The notes under the pieces: generated by a model
What the model saw: the letters and a program-made list of their open reading frames with translations, nothing else
Database searches by the model: none
What the model was told of the DNA's origin: nothing
Program-made: the position numbers and the translations under genes
DNA from: Pseudaquidulcibacter sp041917055
Lineage (GTDB): Bacteria > Pseudomonadota > Alphaproteobacteria > Caulobacterales > Aquidulcibacteraceae
Direction of reading: 5' to 3'
Length of the DNA: 64,000 bases
NCBI GenBank assembly: GCA_041917055.1
Contig: JAYRYJ010000008.1
Location: 1-64,000, forward strand
Shown: positions 51,196-60,106 of the stretch, one piece after another
Position numbering within the stretch: position 1 is the stretch's first letter
Layout of the letters: each line of letters begins with the position of its first letter

Positions 51196-51690
51196 ATGAG
51201 TCCTGACCCTAAAATGCACGCAATCAGAAACGCTATTAATGAAGACATCGATGCAATCGCCCAAATTTGGCATTTTGGTTGGCATTTGGCGCATGACGGG
51301 CTTGTGCCCGAATATAATTCCAATGCGCGAACTTTGGCGCATTTTCGCGAAAGAATAATTCCGCTCTTGAAAGACACGTTTGTGATTAACAGTGGCGCAG
51401 AAATCACAGGGTTTTACGTCTTGGTGGAAGACGAATTAAATCAATTCTATGTGGCGAAATCAGCAATTGGCGGCGGTATTCCAAAGCCCTTAATGATGCA
51501 TGCTTTGGAAGAACTAAAAGCCCGGGGGTTTTCACGCGCATGGCTTGCATGTGGCATTGGCAATGACCGCGCCGCGTGCTTCTACGAAAAAATGGGTTGG
51601 AAAAATGTAGGGATTTCCTCCATCACAATCCATCTACCAAGCGGAAGTGAACCGTTAGAAATATGGCGGTTTGAGAGAGGTATTACTTAG
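51196..51690 (+). CDS. GNAT family N-acetyltransferase
   Basis: A 164-residue cytoplasmic acetyltransferase. The N-terminus AIRNAINEDIDAIAQIWHFGW is a typical GNAT opening, FYVLVEDELNQFYVAKSAIGGGIPKPLM carries motif A (acetyl-CoA pyrophosphate loop, here GGGIPK in place of the usual R/Q-x2-G-x-G/A), and GNDRAACFYEKMGWKNVG carries motif B. The atypical loop still has three glycines. The substrate is unknown. ATG 51196 or 51214 may be the start. Confidence 0.82.
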   Translation: MSPDPKMHAIRNAINEDIDAIAQIWHFGWHLAHDGLVPEYNSNARTLAHFRERIIPLLKDTFVINSGAEITGFYVLVEDELNQFYVAKSAIGGGIPKPLMMHALEELKARGFSRAWLACGIGNDRAACFYEKMGWKNVGISSITIHLPSGSEPLEIWRFERGIT

Positions 51691-51707
51691 AAAGCCATTT
51701 GATAGAA

Positions 51708-52166
51708 TTATTCAGATTTAAGTAAATCTTTCACGAGTGGAATTTGTGAAATAATTTCATCGCGCATTGAAGTTGTATATACGATGATTTTTCTTGTAAA
51801 TTCGTCACCTGTAAAATTCAAATTCTTAAATTCCCAAAGCGTATCAAGCAAGTTTTCGCCATCATGCCAAGTGGTAATTATTAATTCGGGAACGTGTTTC
51901 AATTTGCCGTTGGAAACTTCGCGAAATGCAATTTCTTCGTCAATTTTGTCATGAAAATTTTCGCATTCATATCCATAGAAAGCAATCCAGGAAACCATTG
52001 AATTAATTGCTTTGAAAATGTCAGATTGAGGCATTTGTTCGTCACCAATGACAAACAAAACATCGGTCAATTGTGTCCATATAATTGACTCTATTTGATT
52101 GACGGGGACAAGTGTGAATCCTTCAATTTCCAAATAATCTTCTGTGTTTCGACATTCATCAGCCAA
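51708..52166 (-). CDS. Hypothetical protein downstream of ilvD
   Basis: The open frame continues into ilvD, but a start inside is more likely: TTG at 52166, three bases after the ilvD stop, gives about 152 residues. Acidic and without signal or membrane segment. It has VNQIESIIWTQLTDVLFVIGD, FYGYECENFHDKIDEEIAF and HVPELIITTWHDGENLLDTLWEF. No family recognised. Tight coupling to ilvD suggests cotranscription; the link to branched-chain amino acid synthesis, if any, is unknown. Confidence 0.5.
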   Translation of the reverse strand: MADECRNTEDYLEIEGFTLVPVNQIESIIWTQLTDVLFVIGDEQMPQSDIFKAINSMVSWIAFYGYECENFHDKIDEEIAFREVSNGKLKHVPELIITTWHDGENLLDTLWEFKNLNFTGDEFTRKIIVYTTSMRDEIISQIPLVKDLLKSE

Positions 52167-52168
52167 AT

Positions 52169-53893
52169 CTAAATATCCGCATAAACATGCGTTTCTTCCT
52201 TCGCACCCGGATGTGTCACTCCGCCTAAATAGGCGGGGCCGACTAATTGGGCGTATTTCCATATTGCGCCTGAATTATAATCGGTTTTGCGTGGTTGCCA
52301 TGCGGCTTTGCGCGCCGCCAATACTTCATCGGACACTTCTAATTCAATAGTGCCGTTTTCGGCATCAATCGCAATCATGTCGCCGTTTTCAATTAGTGCA
52401 ATCGGGCCGCCCAATGCCGCCTCCGGCCCAACGTGACCAATACACATGCCGCGGGTTGCGCCGGAAAAACGACCATCAGTGATAAGCGCCACTTCGCCAC
52501 CTGTTCCTTGACCATAAAGTGCGGCGGTGGTGGAAAGCATTTCGCGCATGCCAGGGCCGCCCTTTGGCCCTTCATAACGAATGACCAGAACTTCGCCTTT
52601 TTCATATTCTTGGGCTGAAACCGCATCAAAACACGCTTGTTCGCCGTCAAATACGCGCGCGGGACCACGGAATTTTAGGTTTTTCATACCCGCGACCTTA
52701 ACAATCGCACCTTCGGGGGCAAGGCTGCCCCAAAGGCCCACGACGCCGCCATTTGGCGTGATTGGTGCTTTTACTTCATAAATGACTTTTTGATCGGGGT
52801 TCCAAGTCACTTCTTCAAGGTTTTCACCCATAGTTTTGCCAGTGACGGTCATGCAATTGCCGTCAATAAGGCCATTATCCAAAAGGGTTTTTAATAGCAT
52901 TGGCATGCCGCCTGCTTCACCAAAATCCTTGGCCACATAATTACCGCCCGGTTTCAAATCCGCAAGCCAAGGCGTGGTTTTGAATGCTTCGGCAACATCT
53001 TTCAAGGTGAAATCAATGCCGCATTCATGCGCCATTGCCGGAAGGTGTAATGCGCCATTAGTTGAACCACCCGTTGCGGCAACCACCACGGCGGCATTGA
53101 TGAACGCTTGGCGGGTGCAAATATCGCGAGGGCGTAAATTACGCTCAATCAAATCGACAACTGCTCTACCTGTCGCCACCGCATATTCATCGCGGTGTAA
53201 ATAAGGTGCGGGAAGGGCACTGGATAATGGTAGAGCCAAACCAATAGCCTCGGACACACACGCCATTGTATTGGCAGTGAATTGACCGCCACAAGCGCCA
53301 TCAGAGGGGCAGGCATGACGTTCGATTTCGCACAATTCAGGGAAATCAATACGACCCGCGGCATAAGAACCAACGGCTTCAAATACTTCCTGCACTGTTA
53401 TGTCTTTGCCTTTGTATGTCCCCGGCAAGATCGACCCGCCATAAAGGAAGGCAGACGGCACATTAAGGCGCAACATTGCCATCATCATGCCCGGCAGGGA
53501 TTTATCGCAACCTGCAATCCCAACCAAAGCGTCATATCCGTGACCACGCATCGAAAGCTCAACCGAATCTGCAATAACATCGCGCGAAACAAGGCTTGAA
53601 CGCATTCCTTCATGCCCCATTGCGATGCCGTCTGTCACTGTGATGGTGCAGAATTCGCGTGGGGTTGCGCCTGCTTCTTTAACACCTGCAGAGACCGCAT
53701 GGGCCTGTCTCAAAAGCGCAGTATTGCACGGCGCACTTTCATTCCAACAGGTTGCAACACCAACAAAAGGCGCCTCAATATCAAGTGTGCCAAGACCCAT
53801 AGCGTAATAATAGCTACGATGCGGCGCTTTTGCAGGGCCCACAGAAACATGGCGGCTTGGTAATTTGGTTTTATCCCACTTACGGTTTGACAT
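52169..53893 (-). CDS. ilvD: Dihydroxy-acid dehydratase
   Basis: IlvD (574 residues from ATG 53893) makes the 2-oxo acids of valine, leucine and isoleucine synthesis. The iron-sulfur ligands are in TCWNESAPCNTAL, GIAGCDKSLPGMMMAM and ERHACPSDGACGGQFTANTM. The substrate/Mg loop is TDGIAMGHEGMRSSLVSR and the C-terminus has LITDGRFSGATRGMCIGHVGPEA. This is the longer 2Fe-2S type by these motifs. It follows valS (stop 53902) and its start is 8 bases away, consistent with an operon of valine-related genes. Confidence 0.96.
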   Translation of the reverse strand: MSNRKWDKTKLPSRHVSVGPAKAPHRSYYYAMGLGTLDIEAPFVGVATCWNESAPCNTALLRQAHAVSAGVKEAGATPREFCTITVTDGIAMGHEGMRSSLVSRDVIADSVELSMRGHGYDALVGIAGCDKSLPGMMMAMLRLNVPSAFLYGGSILPGTYKGKDITVQEVFEAVGSYAAGRIDFPELCEIERHACPSDGACGGQFTANTMACVSEAIGLALPLSSALPAPYLHRDEYAVATGRAVVDLIERNLRPRDICTRQAFINAAVVVAATGGSTNGALHLPAMAHECGIDFTLKDVAEAFKTTPWLADLKPGGNYVAKDFGEAGGMPMLLKTLLDNGLIDGNCMTVTGKTMGENLEEVTWNPDQKVIYEVKAPITPNGGVVGLWGSLAPEGAIVKVAGMKNLKFRGPARVFDGEQACFDAVSAQEYEKGEVLVIRYEGPKGGPGMREMLSTTAALYGQGTGGEVALITDGRFSGATRGMCIGHVGPEAALGGPIALIENGDMIAIDAENGTIELEVSDEVLAARKAAWQPRKTDYNSGAIWKYAQLVGPAYLGGVTHPGAKEETHVYADI

Positions 53894-53901
53894 AATTAAC
53901 C

Positions 53902-56574
53902 TCAAATCTCATCTAAACGTTGCAACACATTGGAATATTGCATTTTTTCGGTTTCGTAGCTTTGCAGTCTTTCGCGCTGTTCTTCGACCACTTCGACAGG
54001 GGCGCGGGCGACGAAATTCTCATTGCCAAGTTTGGAATTAATTTTCCCAATCTCTTGGTCGCAGCGCGCGATTTCTTTTGATAGCCGCGTTTTCTCACCT
54101 TCAATATCAATCACACCCGCCAAAGGCAAAGCAACAATCGCCTCATTGATCACGAATGTAACCGCGCCTTTTGGCGCTTCATTGGCAGTCGAGGAATATT
54201 CAAGGCGCGCCAAACGATCTATTTCATTTTGATATTTTTCCAAACGATTATTGTTTTCATGGCTCGCGCCAACCAAAATCGCGGGGATTTTTGCACCCGC
54301 CGGAATATTGGTTTCGGCGCGTAAAGAACGAACACCATTAATAAATTCAATCACCCAATTGATTTCTTTATCGGCGGCTTCATTAATCAGAGCGTCAGGT
54401 AAAGTCGGCCAATTTTCGGAAATCAAGAGCCTGTCGCGTGATGGCCCAAATTCAGAAGTTTTTTCCCACAATTCTTCGGTTATAAACGGCATGAATGGGT
54501 GCAGGGTCTTTAGGGTATTTTCCAAAACCCATGCCATAGTATTGCGGGTTTCTTTTTTGATTTCTTCATCATCGCCGCCCAAAATCGGTTTTGATAATTC
54601 CAAATACCAATCACAGAATATCGCCCAAACGAAATTGTAAATCTCACCCGCGGCTTCGTCAAAACGGTGATTAACAAGCGATTTTTCGACCGATTTTGTG
54701 GTTTTTACTGCTTGGGTAATAATCCATTTATTGAGCGTGTGTGTGATGCTTGCGGGGTCAAAATCCGCGCCCAAGACACATTCATTCATTTGCGCAAAAC
54801 GCGCCGCATTCCAAAGTTTTGTGCCAAAATTGCGATAGCCTTCAACACGTTTCGCACTCATGCGAATATCGCGCCCGGGGCCCGCGGCAATTGCCAGACA
54901 AAAGCGTAAAGCATCGGCACCGAATTCATCTATCAAAGGCACAGGGTCAATAATATTGCCCTTTGACTTTGACATTTTCTTGCCTTTTTCGTCAACAACG
55001 CGGCTATGAATAATTATATTAGTGAAGGGTGCTTTACCGGTGAAATGAAGCCCCATCATCATCATGCGCGCCACCCAAAAGAAAATAATGTCAAACATAG
55101 TGACAAGGGTCGTTGTTGGATAAAAACGCGCAAGTTCCGGCGTTTCTTCGGGCCAACCAAGGGTTGAGAAAGGCCAAAGGCCGGAAGAGAACCAAGTGTC
55201 AAGGACGTCATTGTCTTGTGAAAGCTCAACATCTTTACCATATTTGGCATGGGCGGCGGCCTTCGCGGTTTCAAAATCTTCTTCAACGAAAATATTGCCT
55301 TCGGAATCATACCATGCCGGAATGCGATGCCCCCACCATAATTGGCGCGAAACGCACCATGGCTCGATATTTTCCATCCAAGAATAATAAGTGTCTTTCC
55401 ACGTGTCGGGCACGAATTTAACTTCACCGGATTTAACAACTTCAATCGCTTTTACCGCTAGTTTTTTGGCGTCAACATACCATTGGTCGGTCAACCAAGG
55501 TTCTATAATTACGCCAGACCTATCGCCATATGGCTGGGTCATCGGGTTTTCGTCTTCGCCGCGCAAAAGCCCCAATTCTTCTAGATCAGCAAGGATTTGT
55601 TTACGTGCTTCATCACGCCCCAGCCCTTGATATTTTTCGGGCGCATTTTCATTCATTATGGCTTTGGAATTGAAAATATTGATAGGTTCAAGATTATGGC
55701 GCTTGCCGACTTTAAAGTCATTAAAATCATGCGCTGGGGTTATTTTAACCGCGCCCGTGCCTTTTTCCATATCGGCATAATCATCGGCAATAATTGGTAT
55801 TTCGCGACCGGTAAGTGGAAGTTTCACCATTTGTCCGATTTTGCCGAAATATCTTTCATCTTTTGGATGCACGGCAACCGCGACATCGCCCAAAAGGGTT
55901 TCGGGGCGGGTGGTGGCAACAATCACTTCACCAGTTCCATCAGCATAGGGATAGGCGATTTTCCACATTGTGCCGATGGTTTCGCGGTTTTCAACCTCCA
56001 AATCCGAAATGGCGGTTTCAAAATATGGGTCCCAATTTACAAGTCGCTTATCGCGATAAATTAGGCCGTCTTTATATAATTGAGCAAAAACCTTGCGCAC
56101 GGCGCGGTTCATTTGCCCGTTTTCTTCAGGTTCAAATGTAATTTTTTCGCGTGACCAATCGCAAGATGCACCCAAACGGCGCAATTGATTATTGATTGTG
56201 CCGCCCGAAACATCTTTCCAGGCCCAAACGCGTTTAATAAATTCTTCGCGCCCCAAAGATGCGCGGGTTTCATTGCCGCCTGCGTCGCGCAATTGGCGTT
56301 CGACCACCATTTGTGTGGCAATACCTGCGTGATCAAGGCCGGGTTGCCATAAAACGGCTTTGCCGCGCATGCGCTCAAAACGCGCCAAAATATCTTGCAA
56401 AGTATTGTTTAGGGCATGACCAAGATGCAATGAACCCGTAACATTTGGTGGCGGAATTACCATTGAGAAAGTTTCAAGGCTTTCATCTGGATTAGGTTTA
56501 AAAGTGCCGGAATTGTCCCAATTCTTATAAATTTTGGGTTCGGATGATTTGGGATTGAAATATTGGTCTATCAT
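53902..56574 (-). CDS. valS: Valyl-tRNA synthetase
   Basis: ValRS (890 residues from ATG 56574, beginning MIDQYFNPKSSEPKIY). The longer frame adds 46 residues that do not fit the family and is rejected. The class I signature HIGH is in NVTGSLHLGHALNNTLQD (about 45-62) and KMSKS is in KKMSKSKGNIIDPV. Editing domain residues lie in VATTRPETLLGDVAVAVHP. The C-terminal coiled coil includes EKTRLSKEIARCDQEIGKIN. It is followed by ilvD at 8 bases and preceded by the popZ gene, a layout common in alphaproteobacteria. Confidence 0.97.
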   Translation of the reverse strand: MIDQYFNPKSSEPKIYKNWDNSGTFKPNPDESLETFSMVIPPPNVTGSLHLGHALNNTLQDILARFERMRGKAVLWQPGLDHAGIATQMVVERQLRDAGGNETRASLGREEFIKRVWAWKDVSGGTINNQLRRLGASCDWSREKITFEPEENGQMNRAVRKVFAQLYKDGLIYRDKRLVNWDPYFETAISDLEVENRETIGTMWKIAYPYADGTGEVIVATTRPETLLGDVAVAVHPKDERYFGKIGQMVKLPLTGREIPIIADDYADMEKGTGAVKITPAHDFNDFKVGKRHNLEPINIFNSKAIMNENAPEKYQGLGRDEARKQILADLEELGLLRGEDENPMTQPYGDRSGVIIEPWLTDQWYVDAKKLAVKAIEVVKSGEVKFVPDTWKDTYYSWMENIEPWCVSRQLWWGHRIPAWYDSEGNIFVEEDFETAKAAAHAKYGKDVELSQDNDVLDTWFSSGLWPFSTLGWPEETPELARFYPTTTLVTMFDIIFFWVARMMMMGLHFTGKAPFTNIIIHSRVVDEKGKKMSKSKGNIIDPVPLIDEFGADALRFCLAIAAGPGRDIRMSAKRVEGYRNFGTKLWNAARFAQMNECVLGADFDPASITHTLNKWIITQAVKTTKSVEKSLVNHRFDEAAGEIYNFVWAIFCDWYLELSKPILGGDDEEIKKETRNTMAWVLENTLKTLHPFMPFITEELWEKTSEFGPSRDRLLISENWPTLPDALINEAADKEINWVIEFINGVRSLRAETNIPAGAKIPAILVGASHENNNRLEKYQNEIDRLARLEYSSTANEAPKGAVTFVINEAIVALPLAGVIDIEGEKTRLSKEIARCDQEIGKINSKLGNENFVARAPVEVVEEQRERLQSYETEKMQYSNVLQRLDEI

Positions 56575-56596
56575 AATGTGTCTTTTATGTGAAAAT

Positions 56597-56620
56597 CCCC
56601 GCGTAATAGCATGCGCGGGG
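56597..56620 (-). terminator. Terminator of popZ (stem also read forward)
   Basis: CCCCGCG (56597-56603) pairs with CGCGGGG (56614-56620) around a 10-base loop. On the minus strand it is followed by ATTTTC, a modest T run. Confidence 0.7.
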
Positions 56621-56656
56621 AATTTAAATGAAGTGTTTTTTGCCGAATTACTGAAA

Positions 56657-57361
56657 TTAAAAGCCGCGCCTTGCGATGCGCGCCAATTCAGCCTCAACTC
56701 GTTCTTCAACAATGCGTGGAAGATTAGTATCTAGCCAGTCTTTAAGCATTGGTTTCAATAAATGCGCGACCAATTCCTCAACACTAACGCCATTAGCGAA
56801 ATGACCGGGCAATGAAGTGCCAAGGCGCGCAAATGCATCTGAAGCGGCATTGGCGGCATTCGCACCAATCAGGCCAATGGATTCCGCCAAATGCGGCGGC
56901 ATACGCGAACCTGTTGAAACTGGTGCAGGAGGTGCCTCATTAAAAATTGGTGGCGGTTCATAGGCGCGTTCAAATGAAATAGGTTCCGGTGCGGGGGCGG
57001 GGGCCTCAAACAACGGCTCAGGTTCAGGTTCTTGCTCTATGTCAACCGCAATGATTTCATCATTTTCAAAAACCGATGGTTCCGGCATTGGTTCAGGTTC
57101 AAAACTGATTTCTTCAAATGTGTCTTCAACAATAGGTTCGGCAATTGGTTCAGGGTCGTCAAGCGCCAATGCGTCAAAATCAAAATCAGCAGAAACGTGT
57201 TCTTCAGCAGGCGCGGGATCAGCCAATTCCAAGAAATCGTCTTCGGGTTCCGCCATAGCAAGTGGCGCTTCAGCGGGTTTATCATCCTCTGAAATAATCT
57301 TGCGAATCGACGCAAGAATTTCTTCCATGGTTGGTTCAGCTTGTGCCTCTGCCGCGCTCAT
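56657..57361 (-). CDS. popZ: Polar organising protein PopZ (DUF2497)
   Basis: About 234 residues from ATG 57361. PopZ self-assembles at cell poles and anchors ParB-parS and signalling proteins. The N-terminal helix EEILASIRKIISEDD is the binding hub; a long acidic, proline-rich disordered middle (about 30-145) follows; and the C-terminal oligomerisation part is GVSVEELVAHLLKPMLKDWLDTNLPRIVEERV. All three features match DUF2497. The position directly upstream of valS is the usual one. It marks the genome as alphaproteobacterial. Confidence 0.93.
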   Translation of the reverse strand: MSAAEAQAEPTMEEILASIRKIISEDDKPAEAPLAMAEPEDDFLELADPAPAEEHVSADFDFDALALDDPEPIAEPIVEDTFEEISFEPEPMPEPSVFENDEIIAVDIEQEPEPEPLFEAPAPAPEPISFERAYEPPPIFNEAPPAPVSTGSRMPPHLAESIGLIGANAANAASDAFARLGTSLPGHFANGVSVEELVAHLLKPMLKDWLDTNLPRIVEERVEAELARIARRGF

Positions 57362-57469
57362 TATGCCCCCCAAATACTGACATCAAAATGTCATAGACCG
57401 AATCAATTGCAGAATTAACCGATTCAATTAATAAATAAACAAAAAAAACAGTGATGAATTAAATCAAAA

Positions 57470-58099
57470 CTATAATGAAAACTCAGGCGTGCGATTAAAT
57501 TCAGCAAGTTTAGGTGGTTTGGCATCAAAGTATGAATGAGAACTTAAAGTCTCACCTGATTTTACTAAAACTTTGCCTTCGCCGATTTGATTTGAATAAT
57601 GGAACAATGCCATTCTGCCGCCTTCTTTAAGGTGGCCCGCCCAAATTTGTGGAATTTCTTCGACGCCACCGTCAAAAAATATCAGATCAAACCCACCCGG
57701 CACCTCAACGCTTGGTCGTTTCAAATCGCCGATATAGGTTGCGACACCGTTTAATTCGCACGGTTTGTCGTCATAAACGCAAACTTCACAACCCATAAAA
57801 GCGAAAATTGCCGCGCTATAAAGCCCGCCGCCACCCAGGACCAAAACTTTTTCACCTGCCGACACTTTTGCGAATTGTGCGAGTTTTGAAAAATCGCGAA
57901 CTTTCATAATTTTACGACCGGATTTCGAATTCAATTCTATTTCGGCATAGGCAAATTTCTGGTCGGCATCATTAACAAATTTCTCACGCGGGATTTCGCT
58001 TAAAGCAAGAATTAATGCACGATCGGATACATCATTTATCCTAACTTGGCTTTCAATCATATTTTGGCGCTGTGTCTGAAAATCCACTTTTTTCCCCAT
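57470..58099 (-). CDS. pcm: Protein-L-isoaspartate O-methyltransferase family protein
   Basis: A 209-residue SAM-dependent methyltransferase of the PCMT family. It opens with QRQNMIESQVRINDVSDRAL and EIPREKFVNDADQKFAYAE, the family start, and the SAM motif VLVLGGGGLYSAAIFAF (about 95). The usual post-motif acidic residue and the GYT/SA segment are replaced by GLY-S-A, so activity may differ from true repair PCMT; this divergent form (Pcm adjacent to popZ-tolC) is common in alphaproteobacteria. Located upstream of popZ with about 110 bases between. The start is preceded by the palindromic element at 58115-58278. Confidence 0.85.
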   Translation of the reverse strand: MGKKVDFQTQRQNMIESQVRINDVSDRALILALSEIPREKFVNDADQKFAYAEIELNSKSGRKIMKVRDFSKLAQFAKVSAGEKVLVLGGGGLYSAAIFAFMGCEVCVYDDKPCELNGVATYIGDLKRPSVEVPGGFDLIFFDGGVEEIPQIWAGHLKEGGRMALFHYSNQIGEGKVLVKSGETLSSHSYFDAKPPKLAEFNRTPEFSL

Positions 58100-58114
58100 T
58101 GAATTGGTTTTGCC

Positions 58115-58278
58115 TAAGGCATACCCACATTACTTAGCGGCCTGCGACGGCATTTCGGCGTCGAACTAGGTTCGAAAAAAGGAGTTTTGTGATGTTCACA
58201 TCACAAAATCCTTCTTTTCGACCTATTTCTTAGCCGAAATGCCGCCCTAAGCCACTAATTAAAGTGGGTATGCCTTAA
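58115..58278. repeat. 164-base palindromic element with TA-bounded ends
   Basis: An imperfect inverted repeat with arms of about 80 bases, centred on the perfect GTGATGTTCACATCAC (58189-58204). Ends are TAAGGCATACCCAC (58115-58128) and GTGGGTATGCCTTA (58264-58277). Internal arms share GGCATTTCGGC / GCCGAAATGCC and a TTTTGTGATGT / ACATCACAAAA core. It has TA at both ends. It holds no gene. A non-autonomous transposable element or a large hairpin-forming repeat fits; a single long hairpin RNA is also possible. The rest of 58100-58445, before tRNA-Cys, shows nothing else. Confidence 0.75.
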
Positions 58279-58445
58279 CCTGAAATTTCGCAATCGTCTA
58301 TAATTTATTCTTTGGATTTGACAATTGAGCGCGCAATGAAATGCTATTTTTGTTATTTGCGGTAGCGTTTTTATATATTCTGACAGCTTTTGCGCATTTA
58401 TGGTGTTGTAACAAATCTTCACCTCTGATAGATGCGCCTAACAGT

Positions 58446-58519
58446 GGCCTCGTGGCGGAGTGGTGACGCAGCGGATTGCAAATCCGTGTACCCCGGTTCG
58501 ATTCCGGGCGAGGCCTCCA
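58446..58519 (+). tRNA. tRNA-Cys (anticodon GCA)
   Basis: A 74-base tRNA. Acceptor GGCCTCG (58446-58452) pairs with CGAGGCC (58509-58515), then T and encoded CCA. The anticodon loop TTGCAAA gives GCA. The T arm GGTTCGATTCC is present. It lies on the opposite strand to flgH. Confidence 0.97.
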
Positions 58520-58581
58520 AATCCCTCCTTTGATTGTTTGAGCTGCTTCTTTAAACGCTTATGTAGCGGTGGATTCAGATT

Positions 58582-59328
58582 CTAAAACGGGCTAATGGCC
58601 TGCAATAATTGTTGGCCAACAGGTGGGCTTTGATAAATTGATAATTGACCACGACCGCCGTATGAAATTCGCGCCTCCGCCATCTGGGTATGGGCGATTG
58701 TGTTGGCGCCCGTAATATCTTGTGGCCTAACAATACCTGAAACCAATAATTCGCGGATTTCATTATTGATTCGTACTTCTTGGCGACCAGAAACCACTAA
58801 ATTACCATTGGGTAAAACTTGGGTGACAATTGCCGCAACAGTTAAAGAGATTTTTTCTTGGCGATTGACTTGGCCTGAACCTGCAAAAGTGCCTTCAGAA
58901 GACGTGCCAATCATATTGGCGGGGTCAAAACCTGATGGCAAGATTTTTCCCGGCAATTGCTCAAGGCCAAAGAAATTGGTGACACCACCCGATTTTGTGC
59001 CTTTGCCGCTTCCGGTTGAGGAATTATTCAATTGCGCTTTATCATCAATCGAGATTTGCACCGTTAAAATATCGCCAATCTGCGAGGCGCGCGGATCGCT
59101 AAAAAAGGTTTGTTTTCCCGCTTGCCACAACGAATTGGAAGAAGATAATTTGGACGCCATTTGCGGCATCGGCATTACCACTTTTTGCTTACCCGCCGCC
59201 GCCATCTGCGGGTCCATAATTGGGGTAAGGGCAGGGGTTTTGCCGACATTTCTGACGTTTTCCATCGTGCTTGCGCACGCACCAAGGCTCAAAAAAGATA
59301 AAAGGACAATTAATTCGCGTTTTTTCAT
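58582..59328 (-). CDS. flgH: Flagellar L-ring protein FlgH
   Basis: FlgH forms the outer membrane ring of the flagellar basal body. The 248-residue lipoprotein has the lipobox LLSFLSLGAC at the N-terminus. Conserved parts are ASQIGDILTVQISIDDKAQL, EGTFAGSGQVNRQEKISLTVAA, VTQVLPNGNLVVSGRQEVRIN, and the end VRPQDITGANTIAHTQMAEARISYGGRG. It is the last gene of the flgF-flgG-flgA-flgH operon, 10 bases after flgA. Confidence 0.95.
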   Translation of the reverse strand: MKKRELIVLLSFLSLGACASTMENVRNVGKTPALTPIMDPQMAAAGKQKVVMPMPQMASKLSSSNSLWQAGKQTFFSDPRASQIGDILTVQISIDDKAQLNNSSTGSGKGTKSGGVTNFFGLEQLPGKILPSGFDPANMIGTSSEGTFAGSGQVNRQEKISLTVAAIVTQVLPNGNLVVSGRQEVRINNEIRELLVSGIVRPQDITGANTIAHTQMAEARISYGGRGQLSIYQSPPVGQQLLQAISPF

Positions 59329-59338
59329 TTTCTTCCCT

Positions 59339-60097
59339 TTAATTCAAATTTGCCGATTTGGTGTTTATGACACCAATCGCGCGCGCCGTGCCGTCATTTT
59401 CGACAATTGCCTCGATAATTTTATTGGATTGGAGATTTACGGCCTTAATTTTTGAGCCTTTAAAACCATCGTCTAATGCTTTCGCCTGCATTGATATTTT
59501 TAACCCACCGATTTCATGGACAAGCAATACATTTTGACCACGTTTCACCAAAAGTGGTGCACCAATTTGAAATTGCTTAATCGGCATATTTGCTGAAAGC
59601 GCGGTTTTGGCGCGTGAACCGATTAGAATTTCGGCATCATTGATAACTTCTTTGGAAACATTATGCGGCGCTTTGATAAATTCAATCATATCGAAAGTAA
59701 TAATTTCGTCTTTGGCGACATTTCGATTTAGAACCGCAATTTCGCTTAAATTTGTCGAAACCTCGATTTGTTTGGCGATTTGTGGGGTGGGCGTAATTGC
59801 TGCCTCTTGACCAATCACAATCTGCTTTATATCCTTCGGCGCTTTCCAATGAAAACCCATATTATTGACGCGGCCCGCCAATGCCTCGGTTGAGAAAACC
59901 AGCTTTTGACCTGCTTTTGGTGCACTTGCCAAAACCCGATTTGCCCCATCGCCTGCATTGTCAAAAATGTCACCGATTGTGACCTGCGCGCCATTAATTG
60001 CGAAATTATTTTTCAAAACCAAATCCTGCGCATTCGCGACATTACCTGCGAATGTGGCAAGAAAAGCCATTGAAAATAATGCTAAAGCGCGCGTCAT
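59339..60097 (-). CDS. flgA: Flagellar P-ring assembly chaperone FlgA
   Basis: FlgA (252 residues) is a periplasmic chaperone for the P-ring protein FlgI. It has a Sec signal (ending AFLATFAGNVANA), an N-terminal domain with VLKNNFAINGAQVTIGDIFDN, and the C-terminal SAF/beta-clip part: AVLNRNVAKDEIITFDMIEF followed by SRAKTALSANMPIKQFQIG and ALDDGFKGSKIKAVNLQSNK. It lies between flgG and flgH in the order typical of alphaproteobacteria. Confidence 0.92.
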   Translation of the reverse strand: MTRALALFSMAFLATFAGNVANAQDLVLKNNFAINGAQVTIGDIFDNAGDGANRVLASAPKAGQKLVFSTEALAGRVNNMGFHWKAPKDIKQIVIGQEAAITPTPQIAKQIEVSTNLSEIAVLNRNVAKDEIITFDMIEFIKAPHNVSKEVINDAEILIGSRAKTALSANMPIKQFQIGAPLLVKRGQNVLLVHEIGGLKISMQAKALDDGFKGSKIKAVNLQSNKIIEAIVENDGTARAIGVINTKSANLN

Positions 60098-60106
60098 ATT
60101 TCTAAC

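Noticed and set aside
58300..58445. Possible promoter-like boxes before tRNA-Cys
   Set aside because: AT-rich sequence gives several weak matches; none distinct enough to annotate.
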